Assembly: GCF_000716605.1 (NCBI RefSeq)
Contig: NZ_JNXE01000033.1
Location: forward strand, 62,001 to 126,000
Direction of reading: 5' to 3'
Length of the DNA: 64,000 nt
From: Streptomyces sp. NRRL F-525
Lineage (GTDB): Bacteria; Actinomycetota; Actinomycetes; Streptomycetales; Streptomycetaceae
Part shown: positions 34,299-44,300 of the stretch, piece by piece
How the letters are laid out: every line of letters starts with the position of its first letter
How positions within the stretch are numbered: the stretch's first letter is position 1
The notes under the pieces: generated by a model
Database searches by the model: none
What the model was told of the DNA's origin: nothing
The model's input: only the letters and a program-made list of their open reading frames with translations
Translations under genes and position numbers: made by a program

Positions 34299-35234
34299 TC
34301 AGAACTCGATGCGCTCACGGCGGGTGGCGCGCAGCGTGACCACGGACAGGACCAGGGTGAGCAGCAGCATGACGACGCCCATCGCGCAGGCGTAGCCGCT
34401 CTTCCCGAAGTAGAGGAAGTTGCGCATCATCACGGTCGACATGACGTCGCTGCCGTGGTCGGGACCGCCTCCGTAGGCGCCCATGTTCGAGGTCATGGAG
34501 GAGACCAGGACGAACATGTCCATCGCGATGATGCCGAGGTACACCCAGGCCGTCTGGACGGTCTCCCAGAGCAGCGGCAGGGTGATCCGGAAGAAGGACT
34601 GGGAGCGGCCCGCCCCGTCGATCAGGGCGGCCTCGTAGATGTCCCGCGGAATGGACTGCATGGCGGCGGAGAACAGCACCAGATAGAAGCCGACGCCGTG
34701 CCAGACCACGACCGCCATCAGCGCCCACAGCACCACGTTGGGCTCGTTGAGCCATTCCACCGGATTGTTGACGTCGACCAGGTGGAGTTTGATCAGGACA
34801 CCGTTGAGCAGGCCGCCGCCGTCACTGCGGTACACCGCGTTGAACAGCACCGCGAGAATCGCCAGCGACAGCACCTGCGGGAAGAAGTAGACGATTTTGT
34901 AGAACCCGCTGCCGGCGACACCCTGCACACCGCCGGCCTTGCTGTGTCCTCCCGCGTTCACCATGAAGGCGAAGAAGAGGGCCAGCAGAATGGTGATCAC
35001 CGGGATGAACACCAGGAACAGGAGGTTGTGCCAGATGGCCTCCTTGAAGACGTCGTCGTGGAGCAGCGTTCGATAGTTGTCCAGTCCGACGAACTTGAAG
35101 GTCTGTGACTCGCCCTTCCAGTCGGTCAGCGAATAGCCGAACGTCTGGATGTACGGCCAGATCACGAAGATCAGATAGAGCGCCACGGGAACAAAGAGAA
35201 ATCCCGTGACGAACCTGTACTGCCCTTTGCGCAT
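34299..35234 (-). CDS. ngcF: GlcNAc/diacetylchitobiose ABC transporter permease NgcF
   Basis: MalF-type permease, 311 aa, six TM helices (FVTGFLFVPVALYLIFVIWP near the start). The EAA loop is EAALIDGAGRSQSFFRITLP. The segment YSLTDWKGESQTFKFVGLDN is the periplasmic start of the CUT1 MalF family. Starts 60 nt after the ngcE stop. Assigned by the ngcE lipoprotein and conserved position beside rok7B7. Confidence 0.88.
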   Translation of the reverse strand: MRKGQYRFVTGFLFVPVALYLIFVIWPYIQTFGYSLTDWKGESQTFKFVGLDNYRTLLHDDVFKEAIWHNLLFLVFIPVITILLALFFAFMVNAGGHSKAGGVQGVAGSGFYKIVYFFPQVLSLAILAVLFNAVYRSDGGGLLNGVLIKLHLVDVNNPVEWLNEPNVVLWALMAVVVWHGVGFYLVLFSAAMQSIPRDIYEAALIDGAGRSQSFFRITLPLLWETVQTAWVYLGIIAMDMFVLVSSMTSNMGAYGGGPDHGSDVMSTVMMRNFLYFGKSGYACAMGVVMLLLTLVLSVVTLRATRRERIEF

Positions 35235-35293
35235 TGGCGTTTCCTGCCCCTGGTGTCCCGAGCGTGATCAGGTGTTCCGATCAGGCCTTGCGA

Positions 35294-36742
35294 TCAGGAG
35301 TGCACATTCTTCTTGGACGCCGGGTCCTTGGCCTGCTTGTCGACGGCGGCCTGGCAGCGCTTCAGCCACTCCTTGGGCTGGATGCGCTTGGACATCAGCT
35401 CGTTGGACGCGTTCTGGATGGAGGTGTCCATCTCGCTGTACCAGTCGGGGTACAGGAAGCGGAAGGTGTTGTCGCCGGCCGCCTTGGACGCGTCGACCGT
35501 GGACTGGGTGCCCGGGCGCAGGGTGACGCTGGAGTCGACACCGTCCTTGAGGATGGTGAGCGAGTTGGCCTCCTTGGCGAAGAGCGTCGACCACTCCTTG
35601 GAGAGCATGTGGCGCATGAACTCCTTGGCGCCGGGGAGGTTCTTGGCCTTCGCCGGGATGATGAAGGGCTCCCCCGAGCCGGCCCGGATCGCCTCGAACG
35701 GCATCTTGCTGTCGGCGAGCAGCGGCATCGGCAGGAACTTCATGTCGAAGTCCGTCGGCGTCAGCTTGAGCTGCTCGTTCTCCAGCCAGGAACCGCAGGT
35801 GATGAACGCGGCCTTGTACTGGTTCCAGCGGGTCTGCGACTCGGTGTGGGTCAGGCCGTTGGTGCCGGGCATCAACAGGTCCTTCTCGACCACCTCGTAG
35901 ATCGCCTCGACCCCGGCCTGCGCGGCGGCCGAGCCGACGAACGCCTTCGGGTCGAGGTTGTCGATCGCCTTGACGGCGTCGATCCCGCCCTTCTTGGCGA
36001 TCAGGTCCATGATGGCGACGTTGATGTAGTACGGGTACTTGCCCTGGTGGGCGAGACCGCCGATACCGGCCGCCTTCGCCTTCTGGCAGACGGCGATGAA
36101 CTCGTCCCAGGTCTTCGGCGGGGTCCAGCCCTTGTCCTTGAAGAGCTTGCCGGAGTACCACAACCCCCAGACCGTGTAGATGTAGTTGAGGGCGACGACC
36201 TTGCCCTCCTGCACACCGGGGTCGAGGGTGCCGGGGATCAGCAGATCGCGCACCTTCTTGCTCGGGTCGTCGATCGCCGGGGCGTCGAGCACCGGGGAGA
36301 GATCGAGCAACTGGCCGTTCTTGTACAGGACGTCGATCTTGATCTGCTGGGCGCCGGAGTCGTCGACGATGTCCGGCGGGTTGCCCGCGTTGAAGCGGGG
36401 CTGCAGCTTGCCGGTGATCTCCTGCGTTCCGGTGTGGGTCGAGCTCACGCCGATCTTCGTCTTGAAGTTGGCTTCCCACGCCTTCGCGTAGTCGTCGCCG
36501 TAACCGCCCTTGAAGACGACGACGTCGAGCGTGCTGCCCTTCTTCACACCGAAGGGATTCGACTTCGACGTGGTGCCCTTGGTGGCGTCACCGCTGCCGC
36601 TGTCGTCCCCGCCGCCGCTGGCACACGCGGACAGGAAACTCATCGTGGGTACGGAGATCAGACCGAGTGCGGCCGACCTCTTGATCAAATCGCGGCGGCC
36701 GACGCCATTGGAACCGTTGTTCTCGGCTGAAGTGGATCCCAT
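35294..36742 (-). CDS. ngcE: GlcNAc/diacetylchitobiose-binding lipoprotein NgcE
   Basis: Extracellular solute-binding protein for chitin breakdown products (482 aa). The signal region has twin Arg (GRRDLIKRSAALGLISVP) and a lipobox ending FLSAC with Cys at 40, so it is a probable Tat-exported lipoprotein. The mature fold is CUT1-type: LDVVVFKGGYGDDYAKAWEA, TQEITGKLQPRFNAGNPPDI, VWGLWYSGKLFKDKGWTPPK, ITCGSWLENEQLK. Start ATG at 36742 with GAGGA 7 nt upstream. A dre (DasR) site lies 127 nt upstream. The S. coelicolor orthologue, by memory SCO6005, is a low-affinity diacetylchitobiose binder. Confidence 0.9.
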   Translation of the reverse strand: MGSTSAENNGSNGVGRRDLIKRSAALGLISVPTMSFLSACASGGGDDSGSGDATKGTTSKSNPFGVKKGSTLDVVVFKGGYGDDYAKAWEANFKTKIGVSSTHTGTQEITGKLQPRFNAGNPPDIVDDSGAQQIKIDVLYKNGQLLDLSPVLDAPAIDDPSKKVRDLLIPGTLDPGVQEGKVVALNYIYTVWGLWYSGKLFKDKGWTPPKTWDEFIAVCQKAKAAGIGGLAHQGKYPYYINVAIMDLIAKKGGIDAVKAIDNLDPKAFVGSAAAQAGVEAIYEVVEKDLLMPGTNGLTHTESQTRWNQYKAAFITCGSWLENEQLKLTPTDFDMKFLPMPLLADSKMPFEAIRAGSGEPFIIPAKAKNLPGAKEFMRHMLSKEWSTLFAKEANSLTILKDGVDSSVTLRPGTQSTVDASKAAGDNTFRFLYPDWYSEMDTSIQNASNELMSKRIQPKEWLKRCQAAVDKQAKDPASKKNVHS

Positions 36743-36868
36743 GCTCAAGTCCTCGCCTTCAACAGGACTCAGGCGGTGAACCGGATCCTCCCCGGCACCG
36801 CGGTCAGGTCGAGCTTGGTCGTGCAGAGGTACTTCGTGCGTGCTGCTGCGAGAGCGGTGTCGAACGCG

Positions 36869-36884
36869 ACAGGTATAGTCCACT
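36869..36884. promoter_or_regulatory. dre site (DasR operator) for ngcE
   Basis: ACAGGTATAGTCCACT differs at two positions from ACTGGTCTAGTCCACT, the DasR consensus. It covers the predicted -10 (TATACC on the minus strand). DasR represses GlcNAc uptake genes until glucosamine-6-phosphate accumulates. Confidence 0.75.
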
Positions 36885-37074
36885 TCCGGTCGACAGAGCA
36901 AGATCGAATGCAGGGTGGGTTGTCGGTCTTTTCCGAAGTGAGACCTCGCGGAAATATGAACGCCCTGTGTGTTCGATGACGGAGAAATCCTCGCTATTGC
37001 CCTCGAATGCCTCACTCAACACCCTTGACACACCAGGCCACTTGACTCCCTACTGTTCCTTGCGCATCGAAGCT

Positions 37075-37086
37075 GACAACGTTGTC
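37075..37086. promoter_or_regulatory. palindrome GACAACGTTGTC before GH92 gene 1
   Basis: Perfect 12-bp palindrome with a central CG, 26 nt before the start codon and downstream of the likely promoter: a LacI-family-type position. The same sequence occurs before the other GH92 gene. Confidence 0.65.
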
Positions 37087-37111
37087 CAGCGTGCAGGGAG
37101 GATGCCCTCGT

Positions 37112-40100
37112 ATGCATCACAGATGGTGGGGTACGGCGGTCGTGTCGACCGCCGCACTGGCTTTGCTCGTGGGTTCGCAGGGAGCGGCGGTCGCCCTTCC
37201 GGCAAAGGCCCCGACCGGCGGGGAGTTCGCCTCCTCGTTCGAGTCGGGAGACCCGGCACCGGACTGGCTGAACACGGTCGACACCGCGCCGGACGGCTCC
37301 AAGCGGGCCTCGGGCGTCGACGGCGGCTACAGCACCGGGATCCCGGGCAATGTGACCGACCACGTCACCGACGTCCGGGCCAGTTCCGAGAACACGGGCG
37401 GCGGGGAGGTGAAGGAGAACCTCGTCGACGGCGAGTCCGGCACCAAGTGGCTGACCTTCGAGCCCACCGGCTGGGTCGAGTTCGACCTCGACAAGCCGGC
37501 CAAGACAGTGACGTACGCCCTGACTTCGGCGAACGACTTCGCCGAACGCGATCCGAAGGACTGGACGCTGTCGGGCTCGACGGACGGCAAGGACTGGAAG
37601 ACCCTGGACACCCGCTCCGGCGAGAGCTTCGCCGACCGGTTCCAGACGAAGTCCTACGACCTCGCCGAGCCGGCCGAGTACCAGCACTTCCGGCTCGACA
37701 TCACGAAGAACAACGGCGCGAGCGGCATCCTGCAGCTCGCCGACGTCCAGTTCTCGACGGGCGGGACCACCGCCCCGATCCCCGAGGACATGCTCTCGCT
37801 GGTCGACCGGGGCCCCAGCGGCTCCCCCACCGCCAAGGCGGGCGCCGGCTTCACGGGCAAGCGCGCACTGCGTTACGCGGGCCGTCACACGGCCACCGGG
37901 CGGGCCTACTCGTACAACAAGGTCTTCGACGTGAACGTGCCGGTCGGCCGGGACACCGCGCTCTCCTACCGGCTCTTCCCGCAGATGTCCGACGGTGACC
38001 TCGACTACGACGCCACGAACGTCTCCGTCGACCTCGCCTTCACCGACGGCACGTATCTCAGCGACCTCGGCGCGACGGATTCGCACGGCTTCACGCTCAC
38101 TCCGCAGGGGCAGGGCGCGGCGAAGATCCTCTACGTCAACCAGTGGAACAACGTCCTCTCGCGGATCGGTTCGGTCGCGGCCGGCAAGACCGTCGACCGG
38201 ATCCTGCTGGACTACGACTCCCCCAGCGGGCCGGCGAAGTTCCGCGGCTGGCTGGACGACGTGAGCCTCAAGTCGGTGGCGCCCGAGAAGCCGAAGGCGC
38301 ATCTGTCCGACTACGCGCTGACCACCCGCGGCACCAACTCCAGCGGCAGCTTCTCGCGGGGCAACAACTTCCCCGCCGCGGCGCTGCCGCACGGCTTCAA
38401 CTTCTGGACGCCGGTGACGAATTCGTCGTCGCTCAGCTGGCTGTACGACTACGCACGCGCGAACAACGACGACAATCTGCCGACGCTCCAGGCGCTCAGC
38501 CTGAGCCATGAGCCGAGCCCCTGGATGGGCGACCGGCAGACCTTCCAGGTGATGCCGTCGGCGGCCTCGGGAACCCCCAACACCGATCCCACGGCACGGG
38601 AGTTGGCGTTCAAGCACGAGAACGAGACCGCGCGCCCGTACTACTACGGCGTCACGTTCGAGAACGGTCTCAAGGCCGAGATGGCCCCGACCGACCACGC
38701 GGCCTCGCTGCGCTTCACCTACCCCGGCGACGACGCGAGCGTCATCTTCGACAACGTCACCGAGCAGGCGGGCCTGACCCTCGACAAGACCAACGGGACC
38801 GTCACCGGCTACTCGGACGTCAAGTCCGGTCTGTCCACCGGCGCTACCCGGCTCTTCGTCTACGGCACGTTCGACGCGCCGGTGACGGACGGCTCCTCCA
38901 GCGGCGTCAAGGGCTACCTGAAGTTCAAGCCCGGCGCCGACCACACGGTCACCCTGCGCCTGGCCACCTCGCTGATCAGCGTCGACCAGGCGAAGGACAA
39001 CCTGCGCCAGGAGATCCCGGACGGCACCTCCTTCGACACGGTCAAGAAGCAGGCCCAGAAGGTGTGGGACAAGCTGCTCGGCAAGGTCGAGGTGGAGGGC
39101 GCCACGCCGGACCAGCTGACGACGCTGTACTCCAGCATGTACCGGCTGTACCTGTACCCCAACTCCGGTTTCGAGAAGGTCGGTTCGACGTACCAGTACG
39201 CGTCGCCGTTCTCCCCGATGACGAGCCAGGACACCCCGACGCACACCGGCGCCAAGATCGTCGACGGCAAGGTGTACGTCAACAACGGTTTCTGGGACAC
39301 GTATCGGACGACCTGGCCGGCCTACTCGTTCCTGACGCCCAGTCAGGCGGGTGAGATGGTCGACGGGTTCGTGCAGCAGTACAAGGACGGCGGCTGGACC
39401 TCGCGCTGGTCCTCGCCCGGCTACGCGGACCTGATGACGGGCACCTCCTCGGACGTCGCGTTCGCGGACGCGTACGTCAAGGGCGTGAAGTTCGACGCCA
39501 AGTCGGCCTACGACGCGGCCGTGAAGAACGCGACCGTCGTCCCGCCCGCCTCCGGCGTCGGCCGCAAGGGCATGACCACCTCGCCCTTCCTCGGCTACAC
39601 GAGCACCGACACCGGCGAGGGCTTCTCCTGGGCGATGGAGGGCTATGTCAACGACTACGGCATCGCCCAGATGGGCCAGGCCCTCTACAAGAAGACCGGC
39701 GAGAAGCGCTACAAGGAGGAGTCCGCGTACTTCCTCAACCGCGCCCAGGACTACGTGAACCTCTTCGACAAGCAGGCCGGGTTCTTCCAGGGCAAGGACG
39801 CCAAGGGCAACTGGCGGGTGGACTCGGCGAGTTACGACCCGAAGATCTGGGGTTACGACTACACGGAGACCGACGGCTGGGGCTACGCCTTCACCGCCCC
39901 GCAGGACAGCCGCGGCCTCGCCAACCTCTACGGCGGCCAGAAGGCCCTCGGCGACAAGCTCGACCAGTACTTCTCCACCCCCGAGACCGCCTCACCCACC
40001 AACGCCGGTTCCTACGGCGGTGTCATCCACGAGATGACGGAGGCGCGGGACGTCCGCATGGGCCAGTACGGCCACTCCAACCAGGTCGCCCACCACGTCA

Positions 40101-40903
40101 CTTACATGTACGACGCGGCCGGTGAACCCTGGAAGGCGCAGAAGGACGTGCGCGAGGTGCTGTCGCGGCTCTACACCGGCAGCGAGATCGGGCAGGGCTA
40201 CCACGGCGACGAGGACAACGGCGAGCAGTCGGCCTGGTACCTCTTCTCCGCGCTCGGCTTCTACCCGCTCGTGATGGGCAGCGGCGAATACGCCATCGGC
40301 TCCCCGCTGTTCACCAAGGCGACCGTGCACCTGGAGAACGGCAAGGACCTCGTCGTCAAGGCGCCGAAGAACAGCACGAAGAACATCTACGTGCAGGGTC
40401 TGAAGGTCAACGGCCAGAACTGGACGAAGACTTCACTCCCGCACTCGCTGCTGGAGAAGGGCGGAGTGCTGGACTTCTCCATGGGCTCCAAGCCCTCGTC
40501 GTGGGGCAGCGGCAAGAACGCGGCGCCGGTGTCGATCACCAAGGACGACAAGGTGCCGACGCCCCGCAGCGACCAACTCGCCGGTGTCGGGCCCCTGTTC
40601 GACAACACGTCGGCCACGGACGCGACGGTGAGCTCGGTGGACCTCCCGGTCGCCCAGGCCACCAAGGGCATCCAGTACACGCTGACGTCGTCGAAGGACC
40701 ACACCCTGGCGCCGACCGGCTGGACCCTCCAGGGCTCGGCCGACGGCACCACGTGGAAAACGCTCGACAAACGCTCCGGCGAGTCCTTCACCTGGAACCA
40801 GCAGACGCGCGTCTTCTCGGTCAAGTCGCCTGGTTCGTACGCGCGTTACCGCCTGGTGCTGAACGGTCCCTCGACCCTCGCGGAGGTGGAACTGCTGGCC
40901 TGA
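37112..40903 (+). CDS. secreted GH92 glycosidase with Gln in place of the general acid (mannosyl-phosphodiesterase-like), two discoidin-type domains
   Basis: 1263 residues. The signal peptide covers about 1-32 (AVVSTAALALLVGSQGAAVA). Residues about 85-205 are an F5/8 type C (discoidin) domain: LVDGESGTKWLTFEP, WTLSGSTDGKDWKTL. The GH92 two-domain core spans about 290-1110, and a second discoidin-like domain about 1140-1262 (WTLQGSADGTTWKTLDKRSG). The core keeps the catalytic acidic region YHGDEDNGEQSAWYLFSALG (D1033, D1035), but where alpha-mannosidases have NEP with the acid Glu, this protein has GHSNQVAHHVTYMYDAAGEP with Gln 991. That substitution characterises GH92 enzymes that remove mannose from mannosyl-phosphate, where the leaving group needs no protonation. 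Start ATG 37112 behind GGGAGG. Probably calcium-dependent. Confidence 0.88.
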   Translation: MHHRWWGTAVVSTAALALLVGSQGAAVALPAKAPTGGEFASSFESGDPAPDWLNTVDTAPDGSKRASGVDGGYSTGIPGNVTDHVTDVRASSENTGGGEVKENLVDGESGTKWLTFEPTGWVEFDLDKPAKTVTYALTSANDFAERDPKDWTLSGSTDGKDWKTLDTRSGESFADRFQTKSYDLAEPAEYQHFRLDITKNNGASGILQLADVQFSTGGTTAPIPEDMLSLVDRGPSGSPTAKAGAGFTGKRALRYAGRHTATGRAYSYNKVFDVNVPVGRDTALSYRLFPQMSDGDLDYDATNVSVDLAFTDGTYLSDLGATDSHGFTLTPQGQGAAKILYVNQWNNVLSRIGSVAAGKTVDRILLDYDSPSGPAKFRGWLDDVSLKSVAPEKPKAHLSDYALTTRGTNSSGSFSRGNNFPAAALPHGFNFWTPVTNSSSLSWLYDYARANNDDNLPTLQALSLSHEPSPWMGDRQTFQVMPSAASGTPNTDPTARELAFKHENETARPYYYGVTFENGLKAEMAPTDHAASLRFTYPGDDASVIFDNVTEQAGLTLDKTNGTVTGYSDVKSGLSTGATRLFVYGTFDAPVTDGSSSGVKGYLKFKPGADHTVTLRLATSLISVDQAKDNLRQEIPDGTSFDTVKKQAQKVWDKLLGKVEVEGATPDQLTTLYSSMYRLYLYPNSGFEKVGSTYQYASPFSPMTSQDTPTHTGAKIVDGKVYVNNGFWDTYRTTWPAYSFLTPSQAGEMVDGFVQQYKDGGWTSRWSSPGYADLMTGTSSDVAFADAYVKGVKFDAKSAYDAAVKNATVVPPASGVGRKGMTTSPFLGYTSTDTGEGFSWAMEGYVNDYGIAQMGQALYKKTGEKRYKEESAYFLNRAQDYVNLFDKQAGFFQGKDAKGNWRVDSASYDPKIWGYDYTETDGWGYAFTAPQDSRGLANLYGGQKALGDKLDQYFSTPETASPTNAGSYGGVIHEMTEARDVRMGQYGHSNQVAHHVTYMYDAAGEPWKAQKDVREVLSRLYTGSEIGQGYHGDEDNGEQSAWYLFSALGFYPLVMGSGEYAIGSPLFTKATVHLENGKDLVVKAPKNSTKNIYVQGLKVNGQNWTKTSLPHSLLEKGGVLDFSMGSKPSSWGSGKNAAPVSITKDDKVPTPRSDQLAGVGPLFDNTSATDATVSSVDLPVAQATKGIQYTLTSSKDHTLAPTGWTLQGSADGTTWKTLDKRSGESFTWNQQTRVFSVKSPGSYARYRLVLNGPSTLAEVELLA

Positions 40904-40910
40904 GGCACGG

Positions 40911-41342
40911 TCACGGCACGGGGAGGCGGGGCAGCAGCCGCCGCAACGCCTCCGCGTGCTGGTGGACCCGTCTGAGCACGCCTCTCCTGGTCGACGCGAA
41001 GACGGGGACGTCCTGGGCCGGGCCGCACGCGGCGGCCGTGTACAGGTCGTCGAGCCACGCCCCGCTCCCCCTGGTGCCGTCCGGCGCCAGGGGGACCAGT
41101 CGTGTCAGGACCTCCGATTCGGCGCCGCCCAGGAACCAGACGCGCACCATCAGATCTCCGCGCAGATAACGCAGGCCGCCGTCTATGTCCTCCGGCGGCG
41201 CGAAGCCCTCGTCCCCCACCAGGAAAGCGAAGGCCGTACGGGCTTCGGCCCGGAACTCCTCGGGCAGCTGCGGCCGTTTCACCATCTGCGGATGCTCGCA
41301 CGCGCCGATGTGCCCCCGCCACCGGAACGGGCGAGGGCACAC
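40911..41342 (-). CDS. conserved hypothetical protein, up to 143 aa
   Basis: Function not recognised. A compact soluble protein with EEFRAEARTAFAFLVGDEGF, GLRYLRGDLMVRVWFLGGAE and ESEVLTRLVPLAPDG; no signal or TM. The GTG at 41342 and the ATG at 41285 (MVKRPQLPEEFRAEA) are both possible starts and neither has a strong ribosome site; the shorter one begins at the conserved-looking part. It sits in the 450-bp gap between the two GH92 genes, convergent with the first. Confidence 0.5.
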   Translation of the reverse strand: MCPRPFRWRGHIGACEHPQMVKRPQLPEEFRAEARTAFAFLVGDEGFAPPEDIDGGLRYLRGDLMVRVWFLGGAESEVLTRLVPLAPDGTRGSGAWLDDLYTAAACGPAQDVPVFASTRRGVLRRVHQHAEALRRLLPRLPVP

Positions 41343-41352
41343 ATTGTGGACG

Positions 41353-44300
41353 TCAGTTCACCGCAAGGGTGAACACATGGAGATCCGGGTCGTCCGGAAG
41401 TGTCACGCTCTTGATGGTCTTGCCCGAGGGCGCCGCGAACGGCTTGGTGGCGAACACATAGGTGGCTACCGGGTCTTTGTCCGCACCCGCGACATTGCGG
41501 TACGCGGTCCGGGCCACGACCTCGTTGCCGTACTGCACGGTGCCGCCGCCTCCGCCGACCGTCCAGTCCGTGAAGGACAGGTCGATGACGTCGGTGCTGC
41601 CGTCGGTGTAGGTGACGGTCGCCTTGGTCTGCTGGTTGCCGTTGACCGCGCTGCCGACGAAGGACAACGTGCTTGCCGCCTGCGGGAGTTGGACGGTCTG
41701 ACCGGCCGCCGAGACGTTGTCGGGGCGCCCGTTCGGCGAGCTGGGCCAGGTGAAGCCGAGCCCGTCCACCGTGCCCGCGCCGCCCGGGGTCAGCCCGGCC
41801 GCCTCCAGTGCCTGGAGGGAGTAACTCCAGCCGCCCCCGTCGTAGTCCGCCTCGTCGTGCTCGCCGGTGTCGTCGGAGACACCGGTGTTGTTGTAGGCGG
41901 CGAGGAGGGTGCCGGGCGCGGCCACCGTCAGGGACACCGGCTGCTCGTACGACGTGCCGCCCGAGGTGACGGTGACCTTCACGTCGTAGAAGCCCTGCTG
42001 GACGTCGGTGGCGGCGGTGAGGGTGATGTCCTGGGAGCCGTCGACGACCGTGCCCTGCGCGGGAGTTGCGGTGACTCCGGCGGGGGTCTCGACGGTGTAG
42101 CGGACCTCGGGTCCGGTGCCGCCGTTCAGGGAGAGGGCCTTGATGTTGACCTTGGTGGTGTCGCCGGGGGCGAGGGTCGCGGCGGTGGGGCCGACGCCGA
42201 TCTGGTACGGCTGCTCGCCGGTCCGGAAGGACGGCGGGGCGTCAGCGGGGTCGCTGCCCCAGGTGCGGTTCGGGGTGGTGGAGAGGGTGTAGTCGAGGGT
42301 GCCGCCGTTCCTGACGATCGAGGACGAGAGCCAAGGCTGTTGCGTGCTGCGGCCGTTGACCTTCAGGGACTGGATGTACGGGGCGTCGGTCGCGGCGCCC
42401 TTCGCGCGGATGGAGATGTCGTTGCCGTGCGGGCGGGTGATCTCGACGCGCTCGAACAGCGGGGAGGCGAGGGTGAGTTCGGCGCGGGACGGGACCTGCG
42501 GGTACATGCCGAGCGCGGAGAAGACGTACCAGGACGACATCTCGCCGAGGTCGTCGTTGCCGGGGATGCCGGCCGGGTCGGTGGTCCAGAGCTGCTTCAT
42601 GGCCGCCCTGACCGTCTCCTGGGTCTTGTAGGGCGCGCCCGCGTAGTCGTAGAGGTAGGGGACGTTGACGGACGGCTCGTTGTCCAGCTCGGACTTGTCG
42701 CCGCCGCTGCCCGTGAAGGCCCAACTCCCGTCCGCCTCATGGAAGAAGGAGTCGAGGCGGGCGAGCGCCTTGTCCGTGCCGCCCATCGCCGCGAACAGCC
42801 CGGCGGGGTTGTGCTGGACCATCCACGTGTACTGGGCGGCCGTGCCCTCCACGAAGCCGTTGCCGGTGCCCGGAGTGAAGCCGGTGACCCAACTGCCGTC
42901 CGCCTTGCGGTTGGCGATGTAGCCGCCGGTGGGGTCGGCGGCGATGTTGAAGTTGTTCTGCCACCACTGGGCTCGCTGGGCGAAGTCGGCCGCCGTGCTC
43001 TTCTTCCCTGCCGCCGTGGCGAGTTGGGAGAGCGCGAAGTCCGCCGTGGACATCTCCAGGGTTTCGGCGGCGCCGCCCCAGGCGTTGGAGACGGACGGCA
43101 TGTAGTGCAGGTTCAAGTACTTGTCCAGGGACGGCCGTTGGCCGACCGAGAGGACCGGCTTGCCCGAGGAGGACAGGTCCTGGGCGGTGGGTACGGTCGC
43201 CGCCTGGACGAGGGAGGCGAGGGCCCCCTTGAGGTCGAAGTCGGTGCCGCCGAAGGCGCGGATGCCGGCCAGGGCGGTGGGTGAGGGGTCGCCGTTCATG
43301 ACGTGCGTGCCGCTCGCGCCGTGCAGCCAGCGGTCCCAGACTCCCCCGTTCTGCTGGGCGAGTTCGTAGAGGGACTGGGCGATGTCCGAGCCGGTGCGGG
43401 GGCTGAGCAGGGTGAGCAGCTGGACCTGCGAGCGGTAGATGTCCCAGCCGGAGAAGGTGCCGTACTGCGCTTGATGACCCCGGCCGACCTTGTGCACCTT
43501 GCCGTCGCTGCCGGTGTATCTGCGATCGACGTCGCTGATGACGTTCGGGTGCAGGAGGGAGTGGTAGAGCGCGGTGTAGAAGGTGGTGCGCTCGGTGTCG
43601 GTGCCGCCGCCGACCTTGATCGCGCCGAGCTGGTCGCGCCAGGCGCGGTGGGCCGCGTCCTCGACCGCGTCGAAGGTGCGCTTCGGCGGGTTCTCCGCCG
43701 CGAGGTTGGCCTTCGCGCCGGCCTGACTGACGTACGAGATGCCGACCTTGACGCCGACCGGGCCGGTGCCGGGCTCGAACTCGACGTAGCCGCCCGCGCC
43801 CTTGCCCGCGACGGGACGGCCGCCGGTGCTGAACCCGCCCGTGCCGCCGGTCGTGCTCGTCGAACCCGGGGTCAGCTTGTCGTCCTGCCAGGTGCCGGTG
43901 GTCTTGAAGGCGCGGTCGAAGGTGGCGGTGAAGTACAGGGTGTAGTAGGCGCGTTGGCCCTCGGGGTCGAGGTAGCCGCAGAAGTTGCCGGAAGTGACCG
44001 AGCCGGAGACCGTGTTGGTCTTCGGGTCGATGGTGACCGACGAATCGGTGGAGCCCACCTCGGAGTTGGCGGTGCGGATCAGCAACGAGGCGGGTTTGTC
44101 GGCCGGGTAGGTGAAGCGGCCGGAGCCGGTGCGGGCCGTCGCCGTCAGGTCGGCGGTGACGCCGGAGGCGAGGCCCACCTTGTAGTGGCCGGGTTCGGCG
44201 GTCTCGTCGGTGTGGCTGAAGTCGGAGGCGTAGACGGCGTCCTTGGTGTCGCTCGCCGGGGACGAGGTGACCTCACCGGCGTACGGGTAGAACGGGATGT

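Larger units (their letters stand above)
36743..37111. promoter_or_regulatory. divergent ngcE / GH92 control region
   Basis: 369 bp without a gene. It holds the ngcE promoter (minus-strand TTGCTC, 18 nt, TATACC) overlapped by a dre site, and towards the right a plus-strand TTGACA at 37025-37030 and the palindrome GACAACGTTGTC at 37075-37086 for the GH92 gene. Confidence 0.55.
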
